64,000 bases of DNA, taken from NCBI RefSeq assembly GCF_000826655.1, contig NZ_JXJO01000017.1:1-64000 (forward strand). Direction: 5' to 3'. The position numbers and the translations under genes are program-made. Position 1 is the stretch's first letter. Every line of letters starts with the position of its first letter. The notes beneath the pieces are model-generated. The model saw only the letters and a list, made by a program, of their open reading frames with translations, was not told the DNA's origin and made no database searches. The stretch comes from Psychroserpens damuponensis. GTDB lineage: Bacteria; Bacteroidota; Bacteroidia; Flavobacteriales; Flavobacteriaceae. Of the stretch, positions 29,420 through 39,700 are shown one piece after another.

Positions 29420-30967
29420 ATGACGAAGGGTCAAAAAGATAATTTATTTCTATTAGTTAAGTCTTTAACAAAATCTGAAAAACGACAATTTAAACTGTAT
29501 GTTGGACGTCTTGATGTTAATTCTGATTCTAAATTTTTAAATCTTTTTAACTTACTAGATAAGACTAATGTGTATGACGAATCTGTTATTTTAAAAAGCG
29601 GCATTGTTAAAAAACAACAATTAGCTAATGTAAAAGCACATCTTTACAAACAAATTTTAATTAGCTTAAAACTTAACCCTTCACACCAAAACATACGCTC
29701 ACAAATTAGAGAACAACTCGATTTCGCTTCCATTTTATACCATAAGGGTTTATACAAACAAAGTTTAAGAATTTTAGATAAAGCCAAAGATGTCGCCATT
29801 CAAAATGAAGAAAAAAATCTAGCTTTTGAAATTGTTGAACTCGAAAAAATAATTGAAGCTCAATACATTACAAGAAGTATAAGCACTAGAGCAGACGAAC
29901 TCACCATACAAGCCAAAGAGCTCAGTGCTCAAAATGTAATTGCAAGCAAATTATCTAACTTATCCTTACAACTCTACAGTATAATTTTAAAAACAGGTTA
30001 TGTAAAAAGCGAAGATGAAAGTAAACAAGTAACCGCTTACTTTAAAGCAAGACTTCCCAAATACAAAATTCAAAATCTAGGTTTTAGAGAAAAACTCTGG
30101 CTGTATAATGCTTATTTATGGTATAGTTTTTTACTTCAGGATTTTAAAAATTGCTACAAATATGCTTCAAAATGGGTTGATTTATTTGAAGAATACCCAA
30201 ATATGATTCAATTAAATCCCGTTTTCTTCTTAAAAGGCACAAATTATTTACTAGAGTCTATTTTCTTTATTAGAAACAAACCAAAATTTGTAGAGATACT
30301 CTCTAATCTCAAATTAAAAGTTGAAGACAAATCGTTTCCAAAGGATGAAAACGTACAAACATTAACATTTTTATACTCTAACTTTCATGATATAAATAAG
30401 CACTTTATTGATGGAAGTTTCAAAGAAGGATTAGAGTTAATTCCGAAGATAGAAAAAAGCCTAAAACGCTTTGACAACAAAATAGACGATCATCATAAAA
30501 TGGTATTCTATTATAAGTTTGCAAGTTTACATTTTGGCACTGGAAACAACAAAGCATGTATAAAATACTTAGATAAAATCATATCTAACAAATCGTTATC
30601 TATGCGTGAAGATTTACTGTGCTTTTCTAGAGTACTAAACCTTGTAGCACATTATGAAGCAGGATTAGACTACCATTTAGACACCTTACTTCGTAGCACA
30701 TACAAGTTCTTAATTAAAATGAATGATCTTCACGAAGTGCAAAAAGAAATGATCAAATTTATTAGAGGTTTACAAGATATTTATCCGCATGATCTTAAAA
30801 ATGCGTTTAAAGAATTACATGCCACACTTAAAACTTTTGAAAACCATCCGTTTGAAAGGCGTGCATTTTTATATCTCGATATCATTTCTTGGTTAGAAAG
30901 TAAAATTAGCAATACACCTGTTGATAACATCATTCAAACTAAATATTTAGAAAACCAAACTACCTAA
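29420..30967 (+). CDS. Unrecognised helical-repeat (TPR-like) protein
   Basis: 515 residues from the ATG at 29420 (a TTG one codon earlier is discounted). No signal peptide and no membrane span, so it should be cytosolic. The sequence is almost entirely amphipathic helices with repeated A/G/Y patterns such as ASILYHKGLYKQSLRILDKAKDVA (about 110-135), ALSACLEQ-like spacing later, and KFASLHFGTGNNKACIKYLDKII, which resemble tetratricopeptide units. The N terminus (SLTKSEKRQFKLYVG) is basic. The adjacent MocA-like gene starts four bases after its stop, so they may be co-transcribed. Function unknown; a scaffold role is a guess. Confidence 0.75.
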   Translation: MTKGQKDNLFLLVKSLTKSEKRQFKLYVGRLDVNSDSKFLNLFNLLDKTNVYDESVILKSGIVKKQQLANVKAHLYKQILISLKLNPSHQNIRSQIREQLDFASILYHKGLYKQSLRILDKAKDVAIQNEEKNLAFEIVELEKIIEAQYITRSISTRADELTIQAKELSAQNVIASKLSNLSLQLYSIILKTGYVKSEDESKQVTAYFKARLPKYKIQNLGFREKLWLYNAYLWYSFLLQDFKNCYKYASKWVDLFEEYPNMIQLNPVFFLKGTNYLLESIFFIRNKPKFVEILSNLKLKVEDKSFPKDENVQTLTFLYSNFHDINKHFIDGSFKEGLELIPKIEKSLKRFDNKIDDHHKMVFYYKFASLHFGTGNNKACIKYLDKIISNKSLSMREDLLCFSRVLNLVAHYEAGLDYHLDTLLRSTYKFLIKMNDLHEVQKEMIKFIRGLQDIYPHDLKNAFKELHATLKTFENHPFERRAFLYLDIISWLESKISNTPVDNIIQTKYLENQTT

Positions 30968-30971
30968 ATTG

Positions 30972-31553
30972 ATGAATGTTGCCATATTAATGCTATGCGC
31001 AGGACACTCGACAAGAATGGGCACGCCAAAACAACTACTCCCAATTGGCAACAAAACCCTTTTAGGTTTAAGCATTGAAAATGCAATCCACTCTAAAGCT
31101 AATCGCGTATTTTGTGTATTAGGATCACAAGCTGACGTCATTCAAAAATCAATATCGCATTATGATGTCAACATTATAATAAATCCCCATTTTAATGATG
31201 GATTAAGCTCTAGTATTATTGCAGGTATCACCTATTTAAAAGACAAAAATTTCGATTCCGTATTGATACTTCTTGGCGACCAACCTAAAGTAGACTCAAA
31301 TTATATTAACGCCTTAATTCTTTCTTCGGAAAATTGCCCAACTCAAATTATAGCATCTCAATACAATAAGACGCTTGGTGTACCAGCTATTTTTCCGAAG
31401 TCATACTTCAACCAATTACTACAACTAAAAGGCGATAAAGGCGCAAAAAACTTTTTAAATACTCAAAGAACACAAGCCATTGCCATAGAAAGTGATAAAT
31501 TAATTGATATTGACACGCAGGACGATTATCTTAATTTTTTGAATTCGCTATAA
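30972..31553 (+). CDS. MocA-like molybdenum cofactor nucleotidyltransferase
   Basis: 193 residues. The N-terminal signature LCAGHSTRMGTPKQLLPIG and ILLGDQPKVDSNYI match the MobA/MocA family that attaches a nucleotide (usually CMP) to molybdopterin. The ATG at 30972 is preferred over the adjacent TTG. It precedes a two-subunit molybdenum hydroxylase of a group that generally uses the cytosine dinucleotide cofactor, which supports a MocA role. Its exact nucleotide is inference. Confidence 0.82.
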   Translation: MNVAILMLCAGHSTRMGTPKQLLPIGNKTLLGLSIENAIHSKANRVFCVLGSQADVIQKSISHYDVNIIINPHFNDGLSSSIIAGITYLKDKNFDSVLILLGDQPKVDSNYINALILSSENCPTQIIASQYNKTLGVPAIFPKSYFNQLLQLKGDKGAKNFLNTQRTQAIAIESDKLIDIDTQDDYLNFLNSL

Positions 31554-31617
31554 AAAGCTAACACACAACCTATTTAATACAATTAATGGTTAACTTTAGC
31601 TAAATATTTTTTTAACT

Positions 31618-32079
31618 ATGGCAAGTTATAATTTAAAAATTAACGGAAAAACAGTTTCTGTAAACGTAGAAGAAGACACGCCTTTACTTTGGGTACTTCG
31701 TGACGAACTCAATTTAGTAGGCACCAAATTTGGATGCGGAATTGCACAATGTGGTGCTTGTACAGTACATCTTGATGGCACAGCAATTAGAAGTTGCTCC
31801 ATCCCAATTTCTAGTATGGAAGGTGCAAATATCACAACTATTGAAGGACTTGCCGATGAAAAACTAAATCCCGTACAAGAAGCTTGGAAAGAATTAGACG
31901 TACCTCAATGTGGCTATTGTCAAGCTGGCCAAATTATGACAGCAACGTCATTTTTGAGCCAAAATCCAAACCCTAATCACAAAGACATTAGAAATGCCAT
32001 GAATGGAAATTTGTGCAGATGCGCTAGTTATAACAGAATAGAAAAAGCAGTGGCTCTCGCTGCTAAAAAAATGTCTTAA
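31618..32079 (+). CDS. Molybdenum hydroxylase iron-sulfur subunit (IorA type)
   Basis: 153 residues carrying two [2Fe-2S] clusters. The plant-type cluster shows CGIAQCGACTVHLDG (near 40), and the second uses QCGYCQAG (near 100) and GNLCRCASY (near 133). It carries electrons for the molybdopterin subunit encoded 11 bases downstream. This two-gene layout without a FAD subunit is that of isoquinoline 1-oxidoreductase-like or aldehyde-oxidising enzymes; substrate unknown. Confidence 0.9.
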   Translation: MASYNLKINGKTVSVNVEEDTPLLWVLRDELNLVGTKFGCGIAQCGACTVHLDGTAIRSCSIPISSMEGANITTIEGLADEKLNPVQEAWKELDVPQCGYCQAGQIMTATSFLSQNPNPNHKDIRNAMNGNLCRCASYNRIEKAVALAAKKMS

Positions 32080-32090
32080 GCTAAGAAATC

Positions 32091-34325
32091 ATGGAACATA
32101 AAAACAAAATCACTTTTAGCAGACGTAATTTTCTACGCACTTCTGCTCTTGCCTCTGGCGGACTTTTAATTGGGTTTAATTTTCTAACATCTTGTGAAGA
32201 AGCTATTGTTCCTCCTGTTGATATTTCAAAATTAAACTTCAAAGATTTTAATGCTTTTATTAAGATTGCCGAAAACGGCTACGTTACCATTTTCTCGCCA
32301 AATCCAGAAATTGGTCAAGGTGTAAAAACGGCAATGCCAATGATTATTGCTGAAGAATTAGATGTACCATGGACGCATGTTTCTGTGTCTCAAGGTGCCT
32401 TAGATACAAAAAATTTTAGCAGGCAAGTGGCTGGCGGAAGTCAGTCCATACGTTTTGGTTGGGATGCACTTCGTCAAACAGGAGCTACGGCAAAACAAAT
32501 GCTTATTAATGCAGCAGCTATTAAATGGAATGTAGATGCAGCAACTTGCTCAGCTTCCGAAGGAATTATTAAAAACACAAATGGAGATACACTAGGCTAT
32601 GGCGATGTTGTTAACGAAGCTGCACATCTCGAGGTTCCAGAAAATGTCAACTTAAAAGAAACCAAAGACTATAAAATTATTGGTAAAGACGCTATCAATG
32701 TTGATATTGACAAAATTATCACTGGCAAACCCTTATTTGGCTTAGACTACAAGGAAGACGGTATGTTATATGCCTCTGTGCTGAGACCTCCTGCTTTTGG
32801 TCAAATTTTAACATCTTATGATGCCTCTAAAGCTAAAGCTCTACCTGGCGTTATTGACGTTATTACGATTGGAGAAAAGGCAAGACGCTATTTAAGTCAA
32901 GATAAGCTTGACCCTTCTGCGCATTGGAGTGTACGCTTAAGCAACACAGATAAAGTGGTTGTGATTGGAAAAACCACATGGGATGTAATAAAAGGTAAAA
33001 AAGCGATAAAAGCGACATGGAAAGAAGATTCTTTGGTTGAAAGCACTGCACTACATGATAACGAACTCCTAAAAATTCTAGATGGTAAAAACCTAGAGAC
33101 TAGACGTGAAGATGGCAATATTGACAAAGCATTTGCTGAAGCTGACAACATTTTAGAGCGCACCTACGAGTCCCCTTTTTTACCTCATAATTGTATGGAA
33201 CCCATGAATTTTTTCGCTAATGTTACTAATGAGAAAGTACACCTAGTTGGTCCTGTACAAACTCCAGAAGCAGCAGCTAAAGTTGTGGCTTCATTATTAA
33301 GTAGAAATCTTGAAGACGTACATGTAGATATGACACGAATGGGTGGAGGATTTGGAAGGCGTCTTTATGGTGATTTTGTTTACGAAGCTGCAGAAATTGC
33401 AGATAAGATGAAACAACCTATTAAATTGATTTCTACAAGAGAAGACGACATGTCATTGGGTGTGTATCGTCCAGCAATTACATACAGAATTGCCGCATCT
33501 ATTAAAGATGGAAAAGTTACTGGTTATAGCCTAAAGGAAGCTGCGATTAACTCTAATATGTATGGCTTGATACCACATTTCTTTCCTGCAGGAGCGATTA
33601 AAAATTACAAAGTAGAATCTGGAAACTACCAAAGTAATATTACAACAGGAGCTTGGCGAGCACCATACACTAATTTTTTAGCGTTTGCAGAACAAAGTTT
33701 TTTTGATGAATTGGCAGGTGTACTAGACATAGATACTGTGCAATTACGATTAGACTTGCTTAAAAATGTGAAAGATGGCGAAGATTCTAATATACAATAT
33801 TCCGCAAAGCGAATGACAGACACGATAAAACTGGCTGTTGAAAAAAGTAATTGGGGAAACACAAAAGATGGAGTATATCAAGGATTTTCGGCCTATTATA
33901 GTCACAATACTCACGTTGCAGAAGTTATTGATATCACCTTAAAAAACGGGTTACCAATGGTTGAAAAAGTGACTGTTGCTGTAGATTGCGGCATCGTAGT
34001 TAACCCAACAGGCGCTAAAAATCAAATTGAAGGTGGTGTTATTGATGGTATTGGTCATGCGATGTATGGAGATTTTTCATTTAAAAATGGAACACCTCAA
34101 GATGTCAACTTCAACACCTATCGTTTAATTAGAATGAAAGAAACTCCAATTGTTAATACCTTTTTTGTAGAGAATGATTTATCGCCAACCGGTTTGGGAG
34201 AACCAGGATTACCTCCTGCTGGAGGCGCTTTAGCAAATGCTATAAAAGCCGCAACAGGTCAAATATTAACAAAACAACCGTTTGCTAAATTTTTAATTAA
34301 ACATGATGCAGGCTTGAAGGTTTAA
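32091..34325 (+). CDS. Molybdopterin-binding subunit of an exported hydroxylase (IorB type)
   Basis: 744 residues. A twin-arginine motif SRRNFLRTS begins at residue 10, followed by a hydrophobic stretch ending FNFLTSC, so the protein is probably folded with cofactor and exported by Tat, perhaps as a lipoprotein. Molybdenum-cofactor loops are GQGVKTAMPMI, GGGFGRRLYGDFVYEAA and the active-site glutamate region GLGEPGLPPAGGAL. The gene partners the small subunit just upstream and a MocA-like gene. Electron acceptor and substrate cannot be told; an N-heterocycle or aldehyde is likely. Confidence 0.88.
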   Translation: MEHKNKITFSRRNFLRTSALASGGLLIGFNFLTSCEEAIVPPVDISKLNFKDFNAFIKIAENGYVTIFSPNPEIGQGVKTAMPMIIAEELDVPWTHVSVSQGALDTKNFSRQVAGGSQSIRFGWDALRQTGATAKQMLINAAAIKWNVDAATCSASEGIIKNTNGDTLGYGDVVNEAAHLEVPENVNLKETKDYKIIGKDAINVDIDKIITGKPLFGLDYKEDGMLYASVLRPPAFGQILTSYDASKAKALPGVIDVITIGEKARRYLSQDKLDPSAHWSVRLSNTDKVVVIGKTTWDVIKGKKAIKATWKEDSLVESTALHDNELLKILDGKNLETRREDGNIDKAFAEADNILERTYESPFLPHNCMEPMNFFANVTNEKVHLVGPVQTPEAAAKVVASLLSRNLEDVHVDMTRMGGGFGRRLYGDFVYEAAEIADKMKQPIKLISTREDDMSLGVYRPAITYRIAASIKDGKVTGYSLKEAAINSNMYGLIPHFFPAGAIKNYKVESGNYQSNITTGAWRAPYTNFLAFAEQSFFDELAGVLDIDTVQLRLDLLKNVKDGEDSNIQYSAKRMTDTIKLAVEKSNWGNTKDGVYQGFSAYYSHNTHVAEVIDITLKNGLPMVEKVTVAVDCGIVVNPTGAKNQIEGGVIDGIGHAMYGDFSFKNGTPQDVNFNTYRLIRMKETPIVNTFFVENDLSPTGLGEPGLPPAGGALANAIKAATGQILTKQPFAKFLIKHDAGLKV

Positions 34326-34338
34326 AATTTCCGAAGCA

Positions 34339-35106
34339 CTAAAATTTCACCCTAAAACACTCAGCCATCATCTTGAATAATTCAGGATGCTTGCGCTTCA
34401 TTAGTTTTGGTCGCTCAAAAAAATACTCTGAAGCTACGGCAAAAAACTCAGCTTGTTTTGTGCCACCATAGGCTCTAATATCTGAGGCATCATTATTTAT
34501 AGCTTCCATTTTATCATGCACTAATTTTAACCAAGGGATGGCATTCATGTTTTGCATCAACACCTCTGGAATACCATCAATATTATCGTCCATTTTATCA
34601 ATGAGATGCACAAATTCATGAATAGCAGTATTGCTTTTGTCGGTTTTATTATTAAAGCCATGATACAAGGCTTTTCTAGATAAAATCATTTTACCCTCTA
34701 AGCGACCTGAACCTACAACACCTGCAATTCGTTTGGTTTTACTTTGGTCTGCAAATTCAAAATCTTCGTTAAAATTGTTAGGATACACAAGTATACCTGT
34801 TACGGTTGGATAATGCCATTCTTTAAACGAAAACACAGGAATTACAGCACTCGAAGCGATTAAAATTTCATCTAGTTCTTCAATTTTAAAATCAACACTA
34901 TCAATGTAAACTTCTCCTAAAAACTGCATCATTCTATCTTGAAAACGTTTTTGTTCACTAGGTTCTAACTTTTTATAAAAAGCAACCTCTTTAAGTAAAA
35001 TAGTATGCCAATGTGGTGGAAAAACTTTCACCTTTTTTGAATACATTTTGTAAAATACATAAATAACAAAACAAAAAAGTGCAATAAAAATTAGGTTATA
35101 TAACAT
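34339..35106 (-). CDS. MtfA-like zinc metallopeptidase
   Basis: 255 residues. An N-terminal membrane span (LIFIALFCFVIYVFY, 5-19) is followed by a soluble domain with the zinc motif HEFVH (163-167) and a downstream acidic FFAVASEYFFE, as in MtfA, which in E. coli cleaves and also titrates the Mlc repressor. No Mlc homologue is visible here, so only the peptidase fold is claimed. It converges with the hydroxylase and diverges from the dipeptidase gene. Confidence 0.82.
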   Translation of the reverse strand: MLYNLIFIALFCFVIYVFYKMYSKKVKVFPPHWHTILLKEVAFYKKLEPSEQKRFQDRMMQFLGEVYIDSVDFKIEELDEILIASSAVIPVFSFKEWHYPTVTGILVYPNNFNEDFEFADQSKTKRIAGVVGSGRLEGKMILSRKALYHGFNNKTDKSNTAIHEFVHLIDKMDDNIDGIPEVLMQNMNAIPWLKLVHDKMEAINNDASDIRAYGGTKQAEFFAVASEYFFERPKLMKRKHPELFKMMAECFRVKF

Positions 35107-35216
35107 TAATTGATGGTTAGAAATTTGAGATGTCTAATCTAATGATTTTCAATGATATTAACTTTAAATTTCATAAAAATGAATATCTTTAAATGCGAAC
35201 TCTACCAACTTAAAAA

Positions 35217-36671
35217 ATGAATAAATCATACATCGACATCCATTGTCATCCATCCTTAAAACCTTACGGTAAGAGTTTTAAGTACGAACCTACAAAGCAA
35301 AATAATCTCAATAGCGGACGAAAAAACTCTATTTGGCATTATAGTCCGCCAAATTTCTTAGAGCGACAATTCAATAAAATATTAACACTTACAAAATTTA
35401 CGCAAACAGATTTAACTGCGCTTGCCAAAGCCGAATGTAATATCGTTGTCATTTCACTGTATCCTTTTGAAAAGCATTTTCTTAAAGACCAAATGCTAGG
35501 TGTTAAATTTATTCCAGATTTATTAGTCAATTTAGCAGCAGGAGTTAGCCACAAACGCATAGATAATTTAAGAAGTCACAATAGTTATTTTCAAGATTTA
35601 AATGATGAATATGATTATTACAAGCAGCTGCACAATTTCGCTCAAGTTATTGATGGTATAACGTTCACCTACCGTTTAGTTAATAATTACACGGAAATAT
35701 CAACCAATATAAGCACCTCAACTGCTACACGCAAAATAATAAGTCTTGTACCATCTATTGAAGGTGGCCATGCCTTTGAAACAGGTTTAAAAAAAGATGA
35801 AAACACAGCCGATGAAACCACTGTATTACATAATTTAGAAACTGTAAAAAACTGGGAACACAAACCTTTTTTTTTAACACTTGCGCACCACTTTTACAAT
35901 GAAATTTGCGGTCATGCACGAAGCATAAGTATTGGTTTAATTAAGGAGAATCAAAATCGCGGTCTTGATACAGACATTACAGACTTAGGCCTAAAAGTCA
36001 TTGATAAATTACTAGACAATACCGAAGGCAAACGCATTCTCATAGACGTTAAACATATGAGTAGAGCGTCTAGAACAACATATTACACATTATTAGAAAC
36101 GACGTATCAACATGAAAATATTCCAATAATAGTAAGTCATGGCGCAGCAAATGGCAAACGATCTATCGCTGAACCTACTATTGCAGATGGCGAACAAAGT
36201 CAGTACTTTAGAGAAGACGACATCAATTTCTATGATGATGAAATCATACGTATTGCAAAATCAAACGGCATTTTTGGTTTACAATTAGATGAGCGTCGTA
36301 TTGCGAATCAAAAAGCGATAAATGCATCACGTATTTATTGGCCAAGTAAAAAGAGACGCTATAAAAACAAATCTGATTTAATATGGAGGCAAATTCGTCA
36401 TATTGGTGAATTATTAAACAAAAACGGATTGCCAGCATGGGAAACCGTAGCTATAGGTTCAGATTTTGATGGCATCGTCAACCCAATTAAAGGCCTTTGG
36501 ACCGCAGAAAACGTCAAAGACATCAAACCCTATTTAATTGAAAAAGCCAACGATTATCTCAATGAACATAAATCGCAATTGCTTCAACAAAATCAAATTT
36601 CCGCAGAAAACATTATAGATCGCGTATTATTTATAAATGCTGACACCTTTTTAAAACAAAATTTTAAATAA
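35217..36671 (+). CDS. Membrane dipeptidase-like amidohydrolase (peptidase M19 type)
   Basis: 484 residues. TIM-barrel metal motifs are YIDIHCHP (5-12), a Glu in SIEGGHAFE (near 182), LAHHFYN, ILIDVKHMS, IIVSHGAANGKR and IGSDFDGI near the C terminus, matching M19 renal-dipeptidase-like enzymes. It is longer than classical members owing to inserts around residues 60-170. No signal peptide, so probably cytosolic. Orientation and a 97-base gap to tamB suggest a separate transcript. Substrate unknown. Confidence 0.78.
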   Translation: MNKSYIDIHCHPSLKPYGKSFKYEPTKQNNLNSGRKNSIWHYSPPNFLERQFNKILTLTKFTQTDLTALAKAECNIVVISLYPFEKHFLKDQMLGVKFIPDLLVNLAAGVSHKRIDNLRSHNSYFQDLNDEYDYYKQLHNFAQVIDGITFTYRLVNNYTEISTNISTSTATRKIISLVPSIEGGHAFETGLKKDENTADETTVLHNLETVKNWEHKPFFLTLAHHFYNEICGHARSISIGLIKENQNRGLDTDITDLGLKVIDKLLDNTEGKRILIDVKHMSRASRTTYYTLLETTYQHENIPIIVSHGAANGKRSIAEPTIADGEQSQYFREDDINFYDDEIIRIAKSNGIFGLQLDERRIANQKAINASRIYWPSKKRRYKNKSDLIWRQIRHIGELLNKNGLPAWETVAIGSDFDGIVNPIKGLWTAENVKDIKPYLIEKANDYLNEHKSQLLQQNQISAENIIDRVLFINADTFLKQNFK

Positions 36672-36721
36672 GACATGTAATCAAATGCGTTAATTTTTAA
36701 TACCATGAGCGTTAATAAAAA

Positions 36722-36750
36722 TTGTAATAGTGACAATTATAATATCTTTG
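36722..36750 (+). promoter_or_regulatory. Promoter of tamB-tamL
   Basis: TTG (36722-36724), 18 bases, then TATCTTTG (36743-36750) followed by CA, which is close to the Bacteroidota -33/-7 consensus and the best promoter in this window. Transcription would start near 36757, leaving only about a dozen untranslated bases before the TTG start codon at 36769. An AATTGT...ACAATT inverted repeat (36719-36737) overlaps it. Confidence 0.65.
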
Positions 36751-36768
36751 CATCGTTATATTTGATGC

Positions 36769-39700
36769 TTGGAAAACCCTGAAACCATAGAGACTTCATC
36801 TCCTAAAAAAAGGCCATATCGCTGGTTGCGCAGAACCTTGCGAGTGCTCTTAGGTATGTTACTTTTTTTATTTTTAACGATAGTCTTTGTGAGAAGTCCT
36901 TGGGGACAAAATATTATTGTTAGCAAAGCGGTAAATTATGTCTCAAACAAAACCAATACTAAAGTTGCTATAGACAAGTTATTCATCACTTTTGATGGCG
37001 ATTTACAGCTAGATGGCTTGTATTTAGAAGACAAAACTGGAGACACATTAGTGTACTCTAAATCTTTGGAAGCCAACATTCCACTATGGAAGATGATTAA
37101 TGGAGAAGCCGTTGGTGTTGATGCTCTAGATTGGGATGGTTTGAGAGCCAATGTGATTAGAAAAGATACCGTTTCTGGTTATAATTTTCAATTTTTAATA
37201 GATGCTTTTGCCACAACAGATACCACAACTGTTGCAGTAGACACAACTGCAACGCCTTTAAATTTGGTTATTGGCAATTTAAACCTAAACAATATTGATA
37301 TCGTGTTTGATGATGCCGTTGCTGGTATTGATAGTCGGTTTAAAATTGGTCAATTAAAAGCCAGCATGAATACCACAAACATTGAAAACATGGTTTTTGA
37401 TGCTTCGGAAATTGAACTCAATAACTCTAATATTAAATTCATTCAAAAACCTATAGCCATTGATACCACAACATCAAACGTGGCTTTACCTCAATTTTCT
37501 TCGGAAAGCTTAACACTTCAAAACGTTGTAGCTTATTACGAATCTCAACCAGATAGAATCATCGCAGATCTTACACTCAATGAATTTTCGATAGAAACAC
37601 CAACAGTAAACCTAACCGAAAACAACTTAAAGCTACAACGCATCTCACTCAAAAACTCTAAGATAAAACTCATCACTGATGCTAAAATTAATGGGTTAAC
37701 TCAAAAAATAGTAGACACAAAAGAAACTGCTCAAACTGAGACCCAAACATTCGATTGGCCGCAAATAAAAATTAATATTGCTGAAATTGACATAGAAAAC
37801 AACCTAATTGATTATCGTGTTGGCAATGCATTACCTAAAAAAAATCTTTTTAATCCAAATGCGATTGCACTGAAAAACCTAACAATAAAAGCTCAAAACA
37901 TTGTTTTAAAAGACAAACGAGCAGGATTGCGATTAAATGCATTTAAATTTAATGAAACATCAGGTCTTAATCTCAAACAATTAGCTTTAGATATTGAGGT
38001 TACAGATCAAAAAATGATGCTAGATGATTTAGATTTTAAACTTAATAACAATGCCATTTCTGGTTACGCACACTTAGATTACAAATCGATAGCTCAATTA
38101 ATTGATGCTCCAGAGTATACAAAAGTTGATACTAATTTACCATCATTTAGCATCTCTTTAAATGAACTTTCTAAATTTCAACCCGATTTAAAAAACAACC
38201 CTTACCTCAATACTTTAAGCAAAAGGCAACTCACTGGAAACCTCAACGCAATTGGTAATTTAGCTCAAATTAACTTACGAGAAGCAAACATAAATTGGGG
38301 AAATACAACGCAAATTTCTGCAAAGGGTCAACTTAAAAATGTGACTAATCCTGAGACGCTTGGGTTTGATATTTCACAGTTTTCTGCAGTGACAAAACGT
38401 TCAGATATTATTCAATTTATAAACGAAGAAAATTTAGGTGTTCGTTTGCCAGTTGCTGTAACTCTCACAGGTCAACTTAATGGAAATGCACAAGATATTT
38501 CCGCGAAAGCGACATTATCAACCACACAAGGTATTGCAACGCTAAAGGGTAGTTTTAGAAACTCAAATACTATCGCTTATGATGCAGCCATAGAAATTAA
38601 AGACTATAAAGTAAACGAATTACTTAATAACCCTCAGTTTGGATCTCTTAGTTTAAATATAAAAACTGAAGGTAACGGAACAGCAATCAACACACTCAAC
38701 GTCTCTTTAGATGCAACAATTTCTAAATTCGGATTAAACAATTATAAAATTAAAAATCTCAATATCAACGGAAAAATCAAGAATGGCACAGGTAATATCC
38801 TCTCAAATTATAAAGACGAAAATCTAAATATTAATCTAGATGCTTTTGTTGTTTTAGACTCTATTGCTCCCGAAGCCACAGTAGAACTCGATGTGATTGG
38901 CGCTAATTTACAAGCGCTTGGTTTAATGCAACGTAACGTTAAAACAGGAATGAAGATCTTCGCAGATTTTAAAGGTAATGGAGAACGTTATGATGCAACA
39001 GCAATTATTGATGATGGTGTAATTGTTTATGATAATAAAACATATTTGCTTGGTAATTTTAATGCATTAGCTCATGTAGAACAAGACACAACCTCTATAT
39101 CTGTAAAAAATAAAATTATAAATCTTAATTTGAAATCTAATGCCGATCCGCAAACCTTTAGCAAGGCTCTACAACGTCATGTTTTCAGTTATTTTTATCG
39201 AGATGAGAAAATATCAGACACCATCACGAATCCGGTAAATCTAAAACTAGAAGGTAAAATTACTCAATCCCCTTTATTAAACGATGTCTTTTTAGTTAAC
39301 GTAAAAGACTTAGATACTATTGATATTGCGGTTAATTTTAATGAAGCTGAGCGCCAATTAAAAGCAAATATTGCAGCACCTCACATCAATTATAGCGGAA
39401 GCGAGTTAGATAGTTTGGCATTTTCAATGAACACAGATAAAGAGAATTTTAATTTTAACCTAGGCTTTAAAAATATAACTACTGGACCACTAGATGTACC
39501 TCAAACAATCATAACAGGAACTCAAACCAACAACGAGTTATCTCTTAATTTCTTAGGGTTTCACGACAATGAACAACTAATGAATGTGAATACCAAAATC
39601 ACTGGTAATCGAGAGCGTTTAGAGTTTACTGTAAATCCAGATAGTTTAATATTAAACAAAGAAAAATGGACCATCCCAACAACCAACAATGCCATCTTAA

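Noticed and set aside
38500-38530. ATTTCCGCGAAAGCGAC in tamB as another start-proximal hairpin
   Set aside because: Lies inside coding sequence, stem incomplete and not near a start codon.
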